The notes: generated by a model from the letters alone, not told the origin. Positions 19,132 through 28,278 are shown, counted from the stretch's first letter. The stretch: DNA of 64,000 nt from Sulfurimonas sp. (GCF_029027405.1 NZ_CP093396.1:930001-994000), one strand, 5' to 3'. Program-made: numbers and translations.

Positions 19132-19190
19132 TGAATCTCCTTGGTATTTATAGAAGATTTTATACTAAAGTAGATGTAATGTCAACAGAA

Positions 19191-19550
19191 TCAATAACAA
19201 CACTTTTTAAATTTTTTTCCACTACCACAAGGGCATTTATGGTTACGCTCAACTTTAGAGTTAAATAATTTTCCATCTTGGTATTTCCATACTCCTTCTA
19301 TCTTTACAAAGCTACTTTTTTCATGTAGAACTTTTATGTGGTTATTTTCTTTATAGTAAGCTTTAAATTCAACTATGTCATCAAAAGAATTTAATATTTC
19401 TAAACCTATCCACTCTATTGGTTCCATTTTGCTTAACTCTTGGATGGTTTGATTAATAGAAGTTTTTTCTAAATATGCCCAATCTTCTTTAACAAAAGCT
19501 TCATATCTACTTTTCATTAGTTCTTTTGGAGTTGAAGTAATATTTTTCAT
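19191..19550 (-). CDS. YchJ-like protein with C-terminal SEC-C zinc motif
   Basis: A 119-residue protein with an NTF2-like YchJ domain (SRYEAFVKEDWAYLEKTS) and a C-terminal SEC-C metal-binding motif CPCGSGKKFKKCCY, the same zinc knuckle that ends SecA. The usual N-terminal SEC-C copy of YchJ is missing, so it is a shortened version. Function unknown. It is transcribed away from pta, with 40 bases between the starts. Confidence 0.8.
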   Translation of the reverse strand: MKNITSTPKELMKSRYEAFVKEDWAYLEKTSINQTIQELSKMEPIEWIGLEILNSFDDIVEFKAYYKENNHIKVLHEKSSFVKIEGVWKYQDGKLFNSKVERNHKCPCGSGKKFKKCCY

Positions 19551-19590
19551 AAAAATCTCTTTTTTTAAAATATTATACTAGAATTGAACT

Positions 19591-21672
19591 ATGAATGTTA
19601 AATCACTTTATATATCTGCTCAAGAAAAAGGAGCAGGAACACTTTTTATTTCTATGGGAATGATGGAAATTTTAAAAAGAAATCTTCATAATGTTGCATT
19701 TTTTAGACCTATTATTTACTCTAAATCAAAGCTAGATAGAGATATAGAGTTTATTTTGAAAAGATATAACATAGATATGAATTATAAAGAAGCTTATGGT
19801 TTTGATATAGAATATGTTGAAGCGATGCTAGCATCTAATCGTTACAATGAACTTATAAATCAACTTATTACTAAGTTTAAAAAGTTAGAAAAAAAGTATG
19901 ATTTTGTTTTATGTGAAGGCATTAGACGCTCTTTTTTGAGTAAAACAATCAACTATGATTTAAATATAAAAATCGCTCAAAACTTTGGTTCTTCAATTAT
20001 CAATATTATAAGTGCAAAAGATAGAAAAGTTACAGAAATTTACGAAGATATTTTAATGGAGAATGAAAATGTAAGTTCTGAAGGATGTCTTAATTTTGCA
20101 ACTTTTGTAAATAGACTTGACAAAAAAAATTATAAAAACTTAGAAAAAAAACTTAAAAAAGTATCTCAAAATGTATATCTTTTTAGAGAGTTAGATGAGT
20201 TAGATCGCTTAACTGTTCAAGATGTTTTAGAAGGTCTAGATGCAAAGGCGATCAATTTTGGTAATAAAGACCATACTAAAGTTATAAAAAGTGTAAAGGT
20301 AGCAGCACTAAGTGTAAATAACTTTTTAGAGCATCTAGAAGAAGATGATTTGATAGTTGTCCCTGCTGACCGCTCAGATATAATACTTGGACTTTTTGGA
20401 GCTCTTTATTCTAAAAACTATCCAAATATCAGTGCTATAGTTTTACCTTATAGCACTAAAGTAGATAAAAGTATTCAAAAACTCATAGATGGATTTGATG
20501 ATTTTAATATTCCTATTTTATCTGTTTCTACTGATACTTATCAAACAGCAAATAATATATCAAAAATAAATGCAAGATTAAGAGTAACTAGCGAGAGGAA
20601 AATAGCATTAGCCCTTGGACTTTTTCATCAAAATGTAAATATAGAACAAATTGAGAAAAATATAGTTACAGCTTCAAGCGATATTATGACACCTATGATG
20701 TTTGAGTATAAGCTTTTTGAACTAGCAAGAGTAAATAAGAAAAGTATAGTTTTACCAGAAAGTAAAGATGAGAGGATTTTAAGAGCAGCTGAGATTATTT
20801 TGCGTAGAGGGGTTGCTGAGATAATTCTTTTAGGAGATGAAGAAGAGTTGAGAGAAAATTATTTGAGATTGGGGCTTGACTTAAGTGAAGCTAAAATTAT
20901 AAATCATTTAGATTCCAAGCTTATGAAAATCTTTGTTGATGAATTTTATAATCGAAGAAAAGCAAAGGGTTTGAGTGAAAAAGCAGCTGAAGATGCAATG
21001 CTTCATGTTAATTATTTTGCGACAATGATGGTTGAGCTTGGGTATGCAGATGGTATGGTAAGTGGAGCAGTTCACTCAACAGGTGAAACAATAAGACCAG
21101 CACTGCAAATCATAAAAACAGTACCAAATATCAATCTTGTATCAAGTGTTTTCTTTATGTGCTTAAAAACAAAAGTTTTAGTCTATGGGGACTGCGCTAT
21201 AAATCAAGACCCAAATGCTAAAGAACTAGCACAAATTGCACAATCTTGTGCAGCAACAGCTCAGACTTTTGGTATAGATGCAAAAGTAGCTATGCTATCT
21301 TACTCAACAGGAGATAGTGGATATGGAGTAGATGTAGATAAGGTTAGAGAAGCTACAAAATTTTTTAAAAAAAATAATCCGAAGATATTAATTGAAGGAC
21401 CTATCCAATATGACGCTGCTGTTAATAAAAAAGTAGCTTCTTCAAAACTTCCAAACTCTAAAGTAGCTGGTAATGCAAATGTCTTGATATTTACAGATTT
21501 AAATGCAGGGAATAATACTTATAAAGCAGTTCAGCGTTCAAGTGATGCTGTTGCCATTGGACCAATACTTCAAGGACTAAATAAACCAATTAACGATTTA
21601 AGTAGAGGTTGCGATGTATATGATATAGTAAATACAATAGCAATTACAGCGGTACAGGCAGGTAAAAAATGA
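19591..21672 (+). CDS. pta: Phosphate acetyltransferase
   Basis: Interconverts acetyl-CoA and acetyl phosphate. The 693-residue protein is the long form: an N-terminal P-loop-like (BioD-like) domain, a DRTGG-type middle domain (about 205-330) and the C-terminal catalytic PTA domain from about 370 (SIVLPESKDERILRAAE, MVSGAVHSTGETIRPALQI, VAMLSYSTGDSG). The stop overlaps the ackA start by four bases (ATGA). The pair runs acetate activation or overflow through acetyl phosphate. Confidence 0.95.
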   Translation: MNVKSLYISAQEKGAGTLFISMGMMEILKRNLHNVAFFRPIIYSKSKLDRDIEFILKRYNIDMNYKEAYGFDIEYVEAMLASNRYNELINQLITKFKKLEKKYDFVLCEGIRRSFLSKTINYDLNIKIAQNFGSSIINIISAKDRKVTEIYEDILMENENVSSEGCLNFATFVNRLDKKNYKNLEKKLKKVSQNVYLFRELDELDRLTVQDVLEGLDAKAINFGNKDHTKVIKSVKVAALSVNNFLEHLEEDDLIVVPADRSDIILGLFGALYSKNYPNISAIVLPYSTKVDKSIQKLIDGFDDFNIPILSVSTDTYQTANNISKINARLRVTSERKIALALGLFHQNVNIEQIEKNIVTASSDIMTPMMFEYKLFELARVNKKSIVLPESKDERILRAAEIILRRGVAEIILLGDEEELRENYLRLGLDLSEAKIINHLDSKLMKIFVDEFYNRRKAKGLSEKAAEDAMLHVNYFATMMVELGYADGMVSGAVHSTGETIRPALQIIKTVPNINLVSSVFFMCLKTKVLVYGDCAINQDPNAKELAQIAQSCAATAQTFGIDAKVAMLSYSTGDSGYGVDVDKVREATKFFKKNNPKILIEGPIQYDAAVNKKVASSKLPNSKVAGNANVLIFTDLNAGNNTYKAVQRSSDAVAIGPILQGLNKPINDLSRGCDVYDIVNTIAITAVQAGKK

Positions 21673-22706
21673 AAGTAGCGGTTATAAATTCAGGTAGTTC
21701 TTCTATTAAATTTAAAATATTTAATATGAATAGTGAAAGTGTAATAGTGGATATTTTGGTTGAAGAGATAACAAATCATCATAAAGCACTCGAAGATATA
21801 ATTTCAGAATTAGAGTATCAAAATATAGACTTTAATTCTTTAGATATTATAGGGCATAGAGTTGTTCATGGTGGAGAAGAATTTTCTCAAAGTGTAGTTA
21901 TAACACCATTAATAACTGATAAAATAAGAGAGTTGGTTCCCTTAGCACCTCTGCATAATATGGCAAATTTAGATGGAATTTTAGTTTGTCAAAAGAAGGC
22001 CCCTAATATTAAGCAAATTGCTGTTTTTGATACTTCTTTTCACGCATCTATGCCAAAAGAAGCTTTCATTTATGCTCTGCCTTATGAAATGTATGACGCA
22101 TATAAAATAAGAAAATATGGTTTTCATGGAACATCTCATTCATACCTATTAAAAGAGTGTGCTTTGAGATTAGATAAAGAGGTCTCAGAGCTAAATATTA
22201 TAACTTTGCATCTAGGAAATGGGGCAAGTATTTGTGCTATAAAAAATGGACAAAGTATAGATACATCCATGGGTTTTACACCACTAGAAGGTTTAGTTAT
22301 GGGAAGTAGAAGTGGAGATATTGACCCATCTATAGTTCTACATTTACAAAGAAGTTTAGGTTTTAGTATTGATGAGGTTGATAATATGTTAAATACTTCT
22401 TCAGGCTTAAGAGGCATTTGCAATCATAGTGATGTTAGAGATATTATAGACTCAGATAATGATAAAGATAAACTTGCTTTAAGTATGATGATAAGAAGAA
22501 TAAGAAAGTATATTGGTGCATATATGACTCTATTAGATAGTATAGATGCTATAGTGTTTAGTGGAGGAATAGGTGAAAATTCTGCTTATATTAGAGACAA
22601 AGTTATGGATAAGAATTTAGCTTGTGGTGTCCCCATCTTAGTTATAAAAACAGATGAGGAGTTAGAAATAGCTAGAGAGTGTAAAAAGAGTTTTTTTGAG
22701 CAATAA
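21669..22706 (+). CDS. ackA: Acetate kinase
   Basis: Transfers phosphate between ATP and acetate. The 345-residue protein has the N-terminal NSGSSSIKF motif, GHRVVHGG, FDTSFHASMP, KYGFHGTSH and the late FSGGIGENS and TDEELEIARE motifs, so the catalytic residues expected for the family are present. It is about 50 residues shorter than typical enzymes (near 400), with deletions in the N-terminal third and just before the C-terminal TDEEL. Overlaps pta by four bases. The 3' end overlaps the convergent unknown gene by 35 bases. Confidence 0.93.
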   Translation: MKVAVINSGSSSIKFKIFNMNSESVIVDILVEEITNHHKALEDIISELEYQNIDFNSLDIIGHRVVHGGEEFSQSVVITPLITDKIRELVPLAPLHNMANLDGILVCQKKAPNIKQIAVFDTSFHASMPKEAFIYALPYEMYDAYKIRKYGFHGTSHSYLLKECALRLDKEVSELNIITLHLGNGASICAIKNGQSIDTSMGFTPLEGLVMGSRSGDIDPSIVLHLQRSLGFSIDEVDNMLNTSSGLRGICNHSDVRDIIDSDNDKDKLALSMMIRRIRKYIGAYMTLLDSIDAIVFSGGIGENSAYIRDKVMDKNLACGVPILVIKTDEELEIARECKKSFFEQ

Positions 22707-23106
22707 TATTTAAAGTTTTTAAGTCTTCTTTACTTAATACAGTTCCTTTAATTTTGTGAGCCATACTTACAAGATAAGCATAAGAATCAAGTTTAACATT
22801 TTTTTGCATTAAGGCTTGAGTAGATATAAAGTCCATAAGCTTTTCATGGTTAAGTTTAACAGAGCTGTTTTTTATGTTTTGAAGCATAAGAGAAAAAAGT
22901 TCTTCATCCATAGTTAAAAATCTTTGTGCAATTTTTTTAGAAGCATCTTCGTCAATTCCTCTTCTATGCAAATTTTGAGCAATTGAGTTTGAAATAGAAT
23001 TTATTTTAACTTGAGTATTTGCACTTAATAAGGTTGCAGTAATTGGAGTTAGTGTTAGTGCTGAAGCAAGAAGTACTGAAGATAAAATTGTTTTATTTTT
23101 TGTCAT
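22672..23106 (-). CDS. Exported protein of unknown function
   Basis: A 144-residue protein with a good N-terminal signal peptide (hydrophobic segment about 9-27, likely cleavage after a SANT or LLSA stretch). The mature part is helical with the repeated themes ISNSIAQNLHRRGIDEDA and FLTMDEELFSLMLQN; no cysteines. I do not recognise the family. It converges on ackA, sharing 35 bases, and would act in the periplasm. Confidence 0.6.
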   Translation of the reverse strand: MTKNKTILSSVLLASALTLTPITATLLSANTQVKINSISNSIAQNLHRRGIDEDASKKIAQRFLTMDEELFSLMLQNIKNSSVKLNHEKLMDFISTQALMQKNVKLDSYAYLVSMAHKIKGTVLSKEDLKTLNIIAQKNSFYTL

Positions 23107-23188
23107 TTGTTAATCCCTTTCAAGTTGATAAAGTGATTATTGGGAAAAAAAGTGTAAAAAAAGTGTGAGTGTGAGATTTTTTAAATAT

Positions 23189-23205
23189 GCAGGCTAAAAG
23201 CCTGC
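23189..23205 (-). terminator. Hairpin terminator downstream of cspA
   Basis: GCAGGCT (23189-23195) pairs perfectly with AGCCTGC (23199-23205) across a three-base loop, ten bases past the cspA stop. On the minus strand it is followed by an AT-rich stretch with a short T-run. It is the most GC-rich hairpin nearby, so a terminator is likely. Confidence 0.65.
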
Positions 23206-23215
23206 AAAATTGTTA

Positions 23216-23434
23216 CTAAAGTGGAGTTACATTCTCAGCTTGAGGGCCTTTTTGACCTTCGCCTACTTCAAATGTAACTTTTTGCCCTTCAGCAAGAGAA
23301 ACACGCCCACCGCCAGTGTGGTTAACTTGACGAAAATGTACAAATACATCTTTTCCGCCATTATCTTGTTGAATAAATCCATAACCTTTTTCTTCATTAA
23401 ACCATTTAACTGAACCGTCTTGTAATTCTGCCAT
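23216..23434 (-). CDS. cspA: Cold-shock protein (CspA family)
   Basis: A 72-residue single-stranded nucleic-acid-binding protein with one cold-shock OB fold. RNP motifs are clear: KGYGFIQQD (RNP1) and DVFVHFRQV (RNP2). Acts as an RNA chaperone. The ribosome site AGAGGT lies upstream of the ATG. A long leader with two hairpins precedes the gene and a strong hairpin follows it, so it is probably monocistronic. Note that it uses the broader [10 protein letters not shown] loop rather than the more usual FSAI. Confidence 0.93.
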   Translation of the reverse strand: MAELQDGSVKWFNEEKGYGFIQQDNGGKDVFVHFRQVNHTGGGRVSLAEGQKVTFEVGEGQKGPQAENVTPL

Positions 23435-23575
23435 TGCAATACCTCTGTATTAAAATATCACTTCGTGAGCGAAGTGGAGTCAAAAATTGGAGAGTCTTTA
23501 GGTCACAATTGAGCATATCACTAAATTACACACTAAAGATGAACTCGCGCCTCATCTTTCATCGAAGGTATTATA
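23435..23575 (-). promoter_or_regulatory. cspA promoter and structured 5' leader
   Basis: On the minus strand GCTATAAT (the -10 at 23570-23575) suggests a transcript starting near 23563 with a leader of about 130 bases. Two hairpins are visible: an eight-pair stem AAAGATGA/TCATCTTT at 23535-23559, which would be at the 5' end of the RNA, and a seven-pair stem CACTTCG/CGAAGTG with a four-base loop at 23459-23476, close to the ribosome site. Long structured leaders that change shape with temperature are known for cspA genes; here this is inference. The rest of the gap, 23576-23946, holds nothing I can identify. Confidence 0.5.
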
Positions 23576-23946
23576 GCTTAATTTTTTGATAATTGAAAAT
23601 AAATTTATTAGTTAAAATCTGAATGTAGCACGGTAAGCTTTGAAAAGTGTTACTTTTATCTTTTGTTATCCATATCAGCTAATCGGTACATAAATCTCAG
23701 TTTTTAAGTTTTTTGGTTTTGTTTTTCTTGGGTCACGATTTAGATATTTCTCAAATATAGGTTTATTTCCTAAATTTGTGCCATTTTGTTGCTATTTTCA
23801 TTTTTACTTTTTTCAATTCTTTTGTATCAAATTATATAAGGATTTTAAAATTAAAACTACTCTAAGATTGCTAATTTATTTCTTTGGATAACGGTTGCTG
23901 TGAGCGATATTTTTTCCATAGGAGAAATATTAGTTCTTCGAACTTG

Positions 23947-24345
23947 TTATAATTTTGGTTCAAGTTCTAGGTTTTGCACTCTAGCAAAGTGTTTAATGTT
24001 ATTGCTAATTAAAGTACAATCGTTTTCAATAGCTATACTAGCAATCATTAAGTCCATATCAGCAATTATATTACCATTTTTTTTTAATCTTGATTTTTCT
24101 TTTGTAAAAATTAGACTTGATATTTGGGTAAATTCTAATACTTTGAAACTATCTAAGAAAGGCTCAATTACTTTTAAACTTTGAGTTATTTTAGAAGAAT
24201 TATAAGCACCATAAATTAATTCCGTATAATTTATTCTTGAAATATACAAATTATCTATTGGAATTTGTGAGAGTCTTTCAACAACTTCTTTTTTTCCTTT
24301 TAAAAAGTATATTAATATGTCACTGTCAATCAAATATTTTTTCAT
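23947..24345 (-). CDS. vapC: PIN-domain ribonuclease toxin (VapC-like)
   Basis: A 132-residue PIN-domain protein, likely an RNA endonuclease toxin. Acidic active-site residues are in place: LIDSDILIYFLKG at the N-terminus, the YTELIYGAY motif (conserved Glu), and ADMDLMIASIAI in the last third, followed by the TLISNN motif. Its ATG overlaps the end of the antitoxin gene by one base, the usual antitoxin-first order. Confidence 0.85.
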   Translation of the reverse strand: MKKYLIDSDILIYFLKGKKEVVERLSQIPIDNLYISRINYTELIYGAYNSSKITQSLKVIEPFLDSFKVLEFTQISSLIFTKEKSRLKKNGNIIADMDLMIASIAIENDCTLISNNIKHFARVQNLELEPKL

Positions 24346-24593
24346 TAAAGATCTAACTCAAAGTCTTTAGAATTTTTATCATTTACAATACTTTGTAACA
24401 TATTGTCAGCATCATTACTTTTTAGTTTACCCGCAAACTGCAATAACTGATTTTGTTTTAAATGATTTTGTTTTGAGAAGAAGCTTATAGCTTTTTCTAT
24501 AACTTCTGTTTTCGTTGTATGAAATTCTTCTGTTAATTGATTGAGTGTAACAATGACACTTTCTTCTAATCGTAGATTCACTGCTCTTTTCAT
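24345..24593 (-). CDS. Ribbon-helix-helix antitoxin (VapB-like)
   Basis: An 82-residue protein with an N-terminal ribbon-helix-helix DNA-binding pattern (VNLRLEESVIVTLNQLTEEF then TKTEVIEKAI) and a disordered, acidic C-terminal tail ending DFELDL that would bind and block the toxin. It precedes the PIN toxin with a one-base overlap. An inverted repeat flanks its promoter, suggesting autoregulation. Confidence 0.82.
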   Translation of the reverse strand: MKRAVNLRLEESVIVTLNQLTEEFHTTKTEVIEKAISFFSKQNHLKQNQLLQFAGKLKSNDADNMLQSIVNDKNSKDFELDL

Positions 24594-24607
24594 GATAATT
24601 CCTTTGT

Positions 24608-24646
24608 CTTTACAATATTATACATTATAAATACATTTTTGTAAAG
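24608..24646 (-). promoter_or_regulatory. Inverted-repeat operator and promoter of the toxin-antitoxin pair
   Basis: CTTTACAA (24608-24615) and TTGTAAAG (24639-24646) form a perfect eight-base inverted repeat with centres 31 bases apart, about three helical turns. Between them the minus strand has two TATAAT-type -10 candidates (24617-24622 and 24624-24629). The block ends 15 bases before the antitoxin ATG. Such an arrangement fits repression by antitoxin dimers. Confidence 0.55.
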
Positions 24647-24741
24647 ATAATGCATTAGTCCATAACATTTGGCACTAAATATTTAGCTAATTTAAAAATA
24701 GTCGATATATATGGAATTAAGCATAATTAAAAGGAGATGCC

Positions 24742-25284
24742 ATGAATATTAATTCAAATATGCCAAATATAAATGCAAATCAGAATGCAGGGCTAATAAA
24801 GAAGAACTTTACAGAAAAAATTTCAAAAGAAGAAGCATCAGAAATAAGAGAAACAATTACTAGAAATGCTCATGAAATGATGCTTAGTTCTACAACTATT
24901 CAAAGTAGTCTAGCTTCAAAGAAAGATGATTTCGCATCTTTATATAAAGATTTTAAAAGTTTTTTAAGTGATATTGGTTACGAAGGTAAACCGATAGCTG
25001 AACTTTCTAAAGATGAAGCATCTGAGCTTGTAAGTGAAGATGGTATCTTTGGTATCAAACAAACTTCTGAGCGAATAGCAAATTTTGTAATAAATGGAGC
25101 AGGTGGCGATGAAGATAGATTTCGTGCAGGTCGTGAAGGTATGCTCTTAGGATTTAAACAAGCTGAAGAGATGTGGGGCGGAGAGCTTCCAGAAATTTCA
25201 CAAAAAACTATGCAAGCAGCTATTGAAATGGTAGATAAAGCTATGTTTGAAGCAGGATTCTCTATCTTAAATGAAGAAGCATAG
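24742..25284 (+). CDS. Unknown protein with Asn-rich N-terminus
   Basis: A 180-residue soluble protein. The first 20 residues are low-complexity (repeats of Asn-Ile-Asn and Asn-Ala-Asn), followed by a helical domain containing DFASLYKDFKSFLSDIGY, FGIKQTSERIANFVINGAGG and the GREGMLLGFKQAEEMWGG segment. The last region (about 105-180) resembles what is sometimes annotated as DUF5610 or, misleadingly, as hydrogenase-4 component G in Campylobacterota. Strong AAAAGGAG ribosome site before the ATG. No function can be assigned. Confidence 0.7.
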   Translation: MNINSNMPNINANQNAGLIKKNFTEKISKEEASEIRETITRNAHEMMLSSTTIQSSLASKKDDFASLYKDFKSFLSDIGYEGKPIAELSKDEASELVSEDGIFGIKQTSERIANFVINGAGGDEDRFRAGREGMLLGFKQAEEMWGGELPEISQKTMQAAIEMVDKAMFEAGFSILNEEA

Positions 25285-25330
25285 ATGTAGATAAATAAAA
25301 TTTTGCTATGATTTCACAATTAAAGGTAGA

Positions 25331-25537
25331 TTGATGAAATTTGAATTAAAAGATGACTATATAGAGCTATTTAAATTGTTGAAAGTTTTAGACCTAGTGG
25401 ATAGTGGTGCACATGCGAAGATGCTTATAGCTGATGGTTATGTTAAAAGAAATGGCGAAGAAGAACTTAGAAAAAGAGCAAAAATTATTTCTGGTGATGT
25501 AATAGAGATTTCTGAAGTTATTATAGAAGTTAAATAG
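25331..25537 (+). CDS. S4-domain RNA-binding protein (YbcJ-like)
   Basis: A 68-residue protein made almost entirely of an S4 RNA-binding domain: FKLLKVLDLVDSGAHAKMLI, the DGYVKRNGEEELRKRAKI loop, and GDVIEI near the end. It is YbcJ-like. The first two codons are both Met (ATGATG) and either could start. It is followed by one base and the next ORF, so the two are probably co-transcribed. Confidence 0.82.
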   Translation: MMKFELKDDYIELFKLLKVLDLVDSGAHAKMLIADGYVKRNGEEELRKRAKIISGDVIEISEVIIEVK

Positions 25538-25538
25538 A

Positions 25539-25865
25539 ATGCGAATATTATTGCTATTAGTTGTTATTATAAGTTTTATTTTTATATCTTCTTTATATAT
25601 TTCAAAAGAAGATGGAAGTTTAGACAAAGAACTGAAATTGGTAAAAAAGATAGATATAAAACCATTGCAAATTTTGCATGACAAATTTTTAAACTTAGAT
25701 ATAGATGCTAAAGGTTTTGATTTACAAAAAGCTATAAAAGAGATAAAACAAGCGAGAAAACTTTACCCGCTTGATAATAAATTAAAAATGATAGATATGA
25801 AGTTAGAGAATAAACGAGCTAATGAGGCCTATAAGTCCACCAAAGACTCCACCCCAAACAACTAA
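25539..25865 (+). CDS. Small membrane-anchored protein, unknown
   Basis: A 108-residue protein with a single N-terminal hydrophobic helix (about 2-20) and a charged, helical remainder (KLVKKIDIKPLQIL, KAIKEIKQARKLYPL). Probably anchored in the inner membrane facing the periplasm. No family recognised. It begins two bases after the S4 gene, and its 3' end overlaps the convergent DUF445 gene by 63 bases. Confidence 0.55.
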   Translation: MRILLLLVVIISFIFISSLYISKEDGSLDKELKLVKKIDIKPLQILHDKFLNLDIDAKGFDLQKAIKEIKQARKLYPLDNKLKMIDMKLENKRANEAYKSTKDSTPNN

Positions 25866-26513
25866 CCAGTCGAGATGCTCTTTTATGAGTTTTTGAATCA
25901 TTTCTTTTACAAGTTGTGGCGTGAGTTCATTTAGTCTTGCATCTATTACATTTTCTATTGAGGCTAACATATCATCACTTAGTTCTGAATTTTGCATGTG
26001 GTTTTGTAGAGTTGCGTTAAATGCATCTGAGTTCACTATCTTGATAACTGCACCTTTCATTTTTTTAGAAAAAGGCTCACGAAGTCCGTCCAATGCTGTT
26101 TCTCCACCAAACATATCAAGCATTCCACCAAATGAAGACTCCATTACTGTTTTACTTAAAGCATCAAAAGCAGGAGCAAAATCAGTTTCTTCTATGATAG
26201 GTTCTAAGTTTATCTTTTGTTCTTCATTTTTAAAAAAATCATCTAGTTGCTCACGAGTGAAAAATTCATTCATCATCATATTTTTGATAGACTCTTTAAA
26301 AGCTTCAAACCTTGCAGGAATGACTCCAGAACCATAAAGAAATGGAACTTTTTCAAAAAGCATATGAATAGCAAGTTGATTTGTAAAAGCTCCAGATAAA
26401 GCAAACAGACCACTAAACAGAAGTAAAGAACTATATTCATCAGGTGTTGTAAATGATAAAGCTGTTAAAATAACAGCAATAAAATGGGTAATAAAACTTT
26501 TATTTAATTTCAA
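25803..26513 (-). CDS. DUF445 family membrane protein
   Basis: A 236-residue membrane protein with N-terminal hydrophobic helices (about 8-50), the GAFTNQLAIHMLFEKVPFLYG motif typical of DUF445, a long amphipathic helical region, and a C-terminal helix with WLVVWGGVFGGLIGLI. The family is of unknown function and is linked to membranes in many bacteria. It converges on and overlaps the small membrane-anchored protein gene by 63 bases. Confidence 0.78.
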   Translation of the reverse strand: MKLNKSFITHFIAVILTALSFTTPDEYSSLLLFSGLFALSGAFTNQLAIHMLFEKVPFLYGSGVIPARFEAFKESIKNMMMNEFFTREQLDDFFKNEEQKINLEPIIEETDFAPAFDALSKTVMESSFGGMLDMFGGETALDGLREPFSKKMKGAVIKIVNSDAFNATLQNHMQNSELSDDMLASIENVIDARLNELTPQLVKEMIQKLIKEHLDWLVVWGGVFGGLIGLISSFIL

Positions 26514-26579
26514 ATAATATCTCCTAAAATAAAAATAGGATTATACTCAAAATATGAAAAATATCAAATATGGAAGTGC

Positions 26580-27362
26580 ATGTATAAGTTTGTGAATCAG
26601 CATAAGTTTAGTGAAGATGAAATAAATTTTTTAGTTTTAGTCATCTCACAAGTGGGAGAACTTGACCAAAGGTTTAAGCAGTATATTGTTTACAAATCAG
26701 ACTTTCCAAAAAAAATTAATTTTAATAACTTTTTATCAAAACCTTTAAATATAGAAGAAAATAGTAGTTACTTTATGACTAATTGGCTTACAAGTATAGA
26801 CTTTGTAAATGAGCTTTATAAAGTATCTATTTCTGAAAAATTAAAACCTTATCTGGTGGAACTAAATAAAAATTATGATGTTGATGGACTTACAAATCTT
26901 ATAGTTAATGGTAAAATCAAAGAAGTTGTGAAAGTTAATAATAAAAACTTAGCCAATCAAAATGATAATATAATAATACAAACAAAAAGAGTTGTTAATT
27001 TTTTTGATCAAGAGAGAAAAAAAATACAGCAAAATTATGTAAGACGAGAATTTAAAAATATTGATGGAGAATATTTACTCAGAAAGCATCTAAAAGAAAC
27101 TGGAAGAACAGCAAAAATGTTTAATGATGCAGTAAGATGGCTTTTTTCTACTAATCCTAAAGCTTCATTTCATAGACAAAATATTATGAATATAGGAAAG
27201 TTAATAGAACATTTTAATGTACTAGAACATCAGGCAATGTACTCAAAAGAGGCAATTGAGTTTAATGAAGAAACACAAATCTGGGTAAATATATATAGAA
27301 AACAAGGTATGCCAGAAGATGAGATACTTGAAAAATTAAGAGAGGCTGGATATATATCATGA
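26580..27362 (+). CDS. Unknown protein, first of a three-gene cluster
   Basis: A 260-residue soluble protein, rich in Asn, Lys and Ile, with no signal peptide or cysteine motif. The C-terminal half contains RREFKNIDGEYLLRKHLKET and ends with a helix GMPEDEILEKLREAGY that resembles short helical modules at protein tails. No family recognised. The stop overlaps the next gene by four bases. Confidence 0.65.
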   Translation: MYKFVNQHKFSEDEINFLVLVISQVGELDQRFKQYIVYKSDFPKKINFNNFLSKPLNIEENSSYFMTNWLTSIDFVNELYKVSISEKLKPYLVELNKNYDVDGLTNLIVNGKIKEVVKVNNKNLANQNDNIIIQTKRVVNFFDQERKKIQQNYVRREFKNIDGEYLLRKHLKETGRTAKMFNDAVRWLFSTNPKASFHRQNIMNIGKLIEHFNVLEHQAMYSKEAIEFNEETQIWVNIYRKQGMPEDEILEKLREAGYIS

Positions 27363-27862
27363 GCATAAAAGAAGCAAAGTTAATAATTAGTGAGTATGAT
27401 TTAAATACAGATGAAGATACCTTTGAAGTGGTTTTAGAAGTTATAAATAAATTTGGTTCCGCTAGAAAAGTTTTAATGGAAGGTTTAAAACCTGATTATA
27501 AATACTTAAAGAAACTATCTAAACTTTTAGCTATGTTAGATGAAAAAGAAACATTTGATGGAGAAGCAGAAGAAATAAGCATAGTTATGCACTCCATATA
27601 TAAAAAAGTATCTAAAGATAGTGAGTCAAGTGGTGAAGATTTTAACTCTCTTTTAGCAAGAGTTAAAGTTCATCATCTACCTCAGATGCAGAGATGGGTT
27701 ATAAATGATATTGGAGGTCGAAAAATGATTGGAAAAGTCACACTTCAAGAACCAAATCAATTAAGAAGACAAATTTTAAACTCTATAAAAAAATATCAAA
27801 GATTAGAAGAATTACCAAATTTGGCAATAGAAAATAAACTAAAAAGTATAGGACAATTATGA
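27359..27862 (+). CDS. Unknown protein, second of a three-gene cluster
   Basis: A 167-residue soluble, helical and charged protein (IISEYDLNTDEDTFEVVLE near the start, HHLPQMQRWVINDIGGRKMI in the middle). No family recognised. It overlaps both neighbours by four bases, which indicates coupled translation and probably a shared complex. Confidence 0.65.
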   Translation: MSIKEAKLIISEYDLNTDEDTFEVVLEVINKFGSARKVLMEGLKPDYKYLKKLSKLLAMLDEKETFDGEAEEISIVMHSIYKKVSKDSESSGEDFNSLLARVKVHHLPQMQRWVINDIGGRKMIGKVTLQEPNQLRRQILNSIKKYQRLEELPNLAIENKLKSIGQL

Positions 27863-28278
27863 AACAAGATAGTTATGAACTCTTTAAAAGTGCGAATATA
27901 GAAGAGATAAAAGAAGTTTTAGCTCAAGAGTTAAAGTTGAGAAATGAAAAAGAATTTTGGGGTGATAAAGTAGTTCCATTTTCAGAGGCAATACTTAGTG
28001 TGTTGATTCCACTTAGAGATGCTGGTAAGCTTTTTGATCCCCAAGGAAAGAGTGTAGATGCTTTGACACCGGAACTATTTTTAAGTTGGAGTGATTTTGT
28101 AAGTTTAAAATCTTTAGCTTACAAGATTCAAAAATCTGATGAAGAAATAGACTTAAAACTCTTAGGAGATTATCTTAGTCGTTTTAATGTAAATCTCGAA
28201 GATGAGTCATTAGATTTTCCGATTTCAAGTTATAACTTGCATCAGGGTGTTAGCAATGTAATAAAATCTCTTTTATGA
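27859..28278 (+). CDS. Unknown protein, third of a three-gene cluster
   Basis: A 139-residue soluble acidic protein, helical (ANIEEIKEVLAQELKLRNEK), without motifs I recognise. It overlaps the gene before it by four bases and ends 30 bases before the RND transporter gene, so all four may be one transcript. Confidence 0.62.
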   Translation: MKQDSYELFKSANIEEIKEVLAQELKLRNEKEFWGDKVVPFSEAILSVLIPLRDAGKLFDPQGKSVDALTPELFLSWSDFVSLKSLAYKIQKSDEEIDLKLLGDYLSRFNVNLEDESLDFPISSYNLHQGVSNVIKSLL

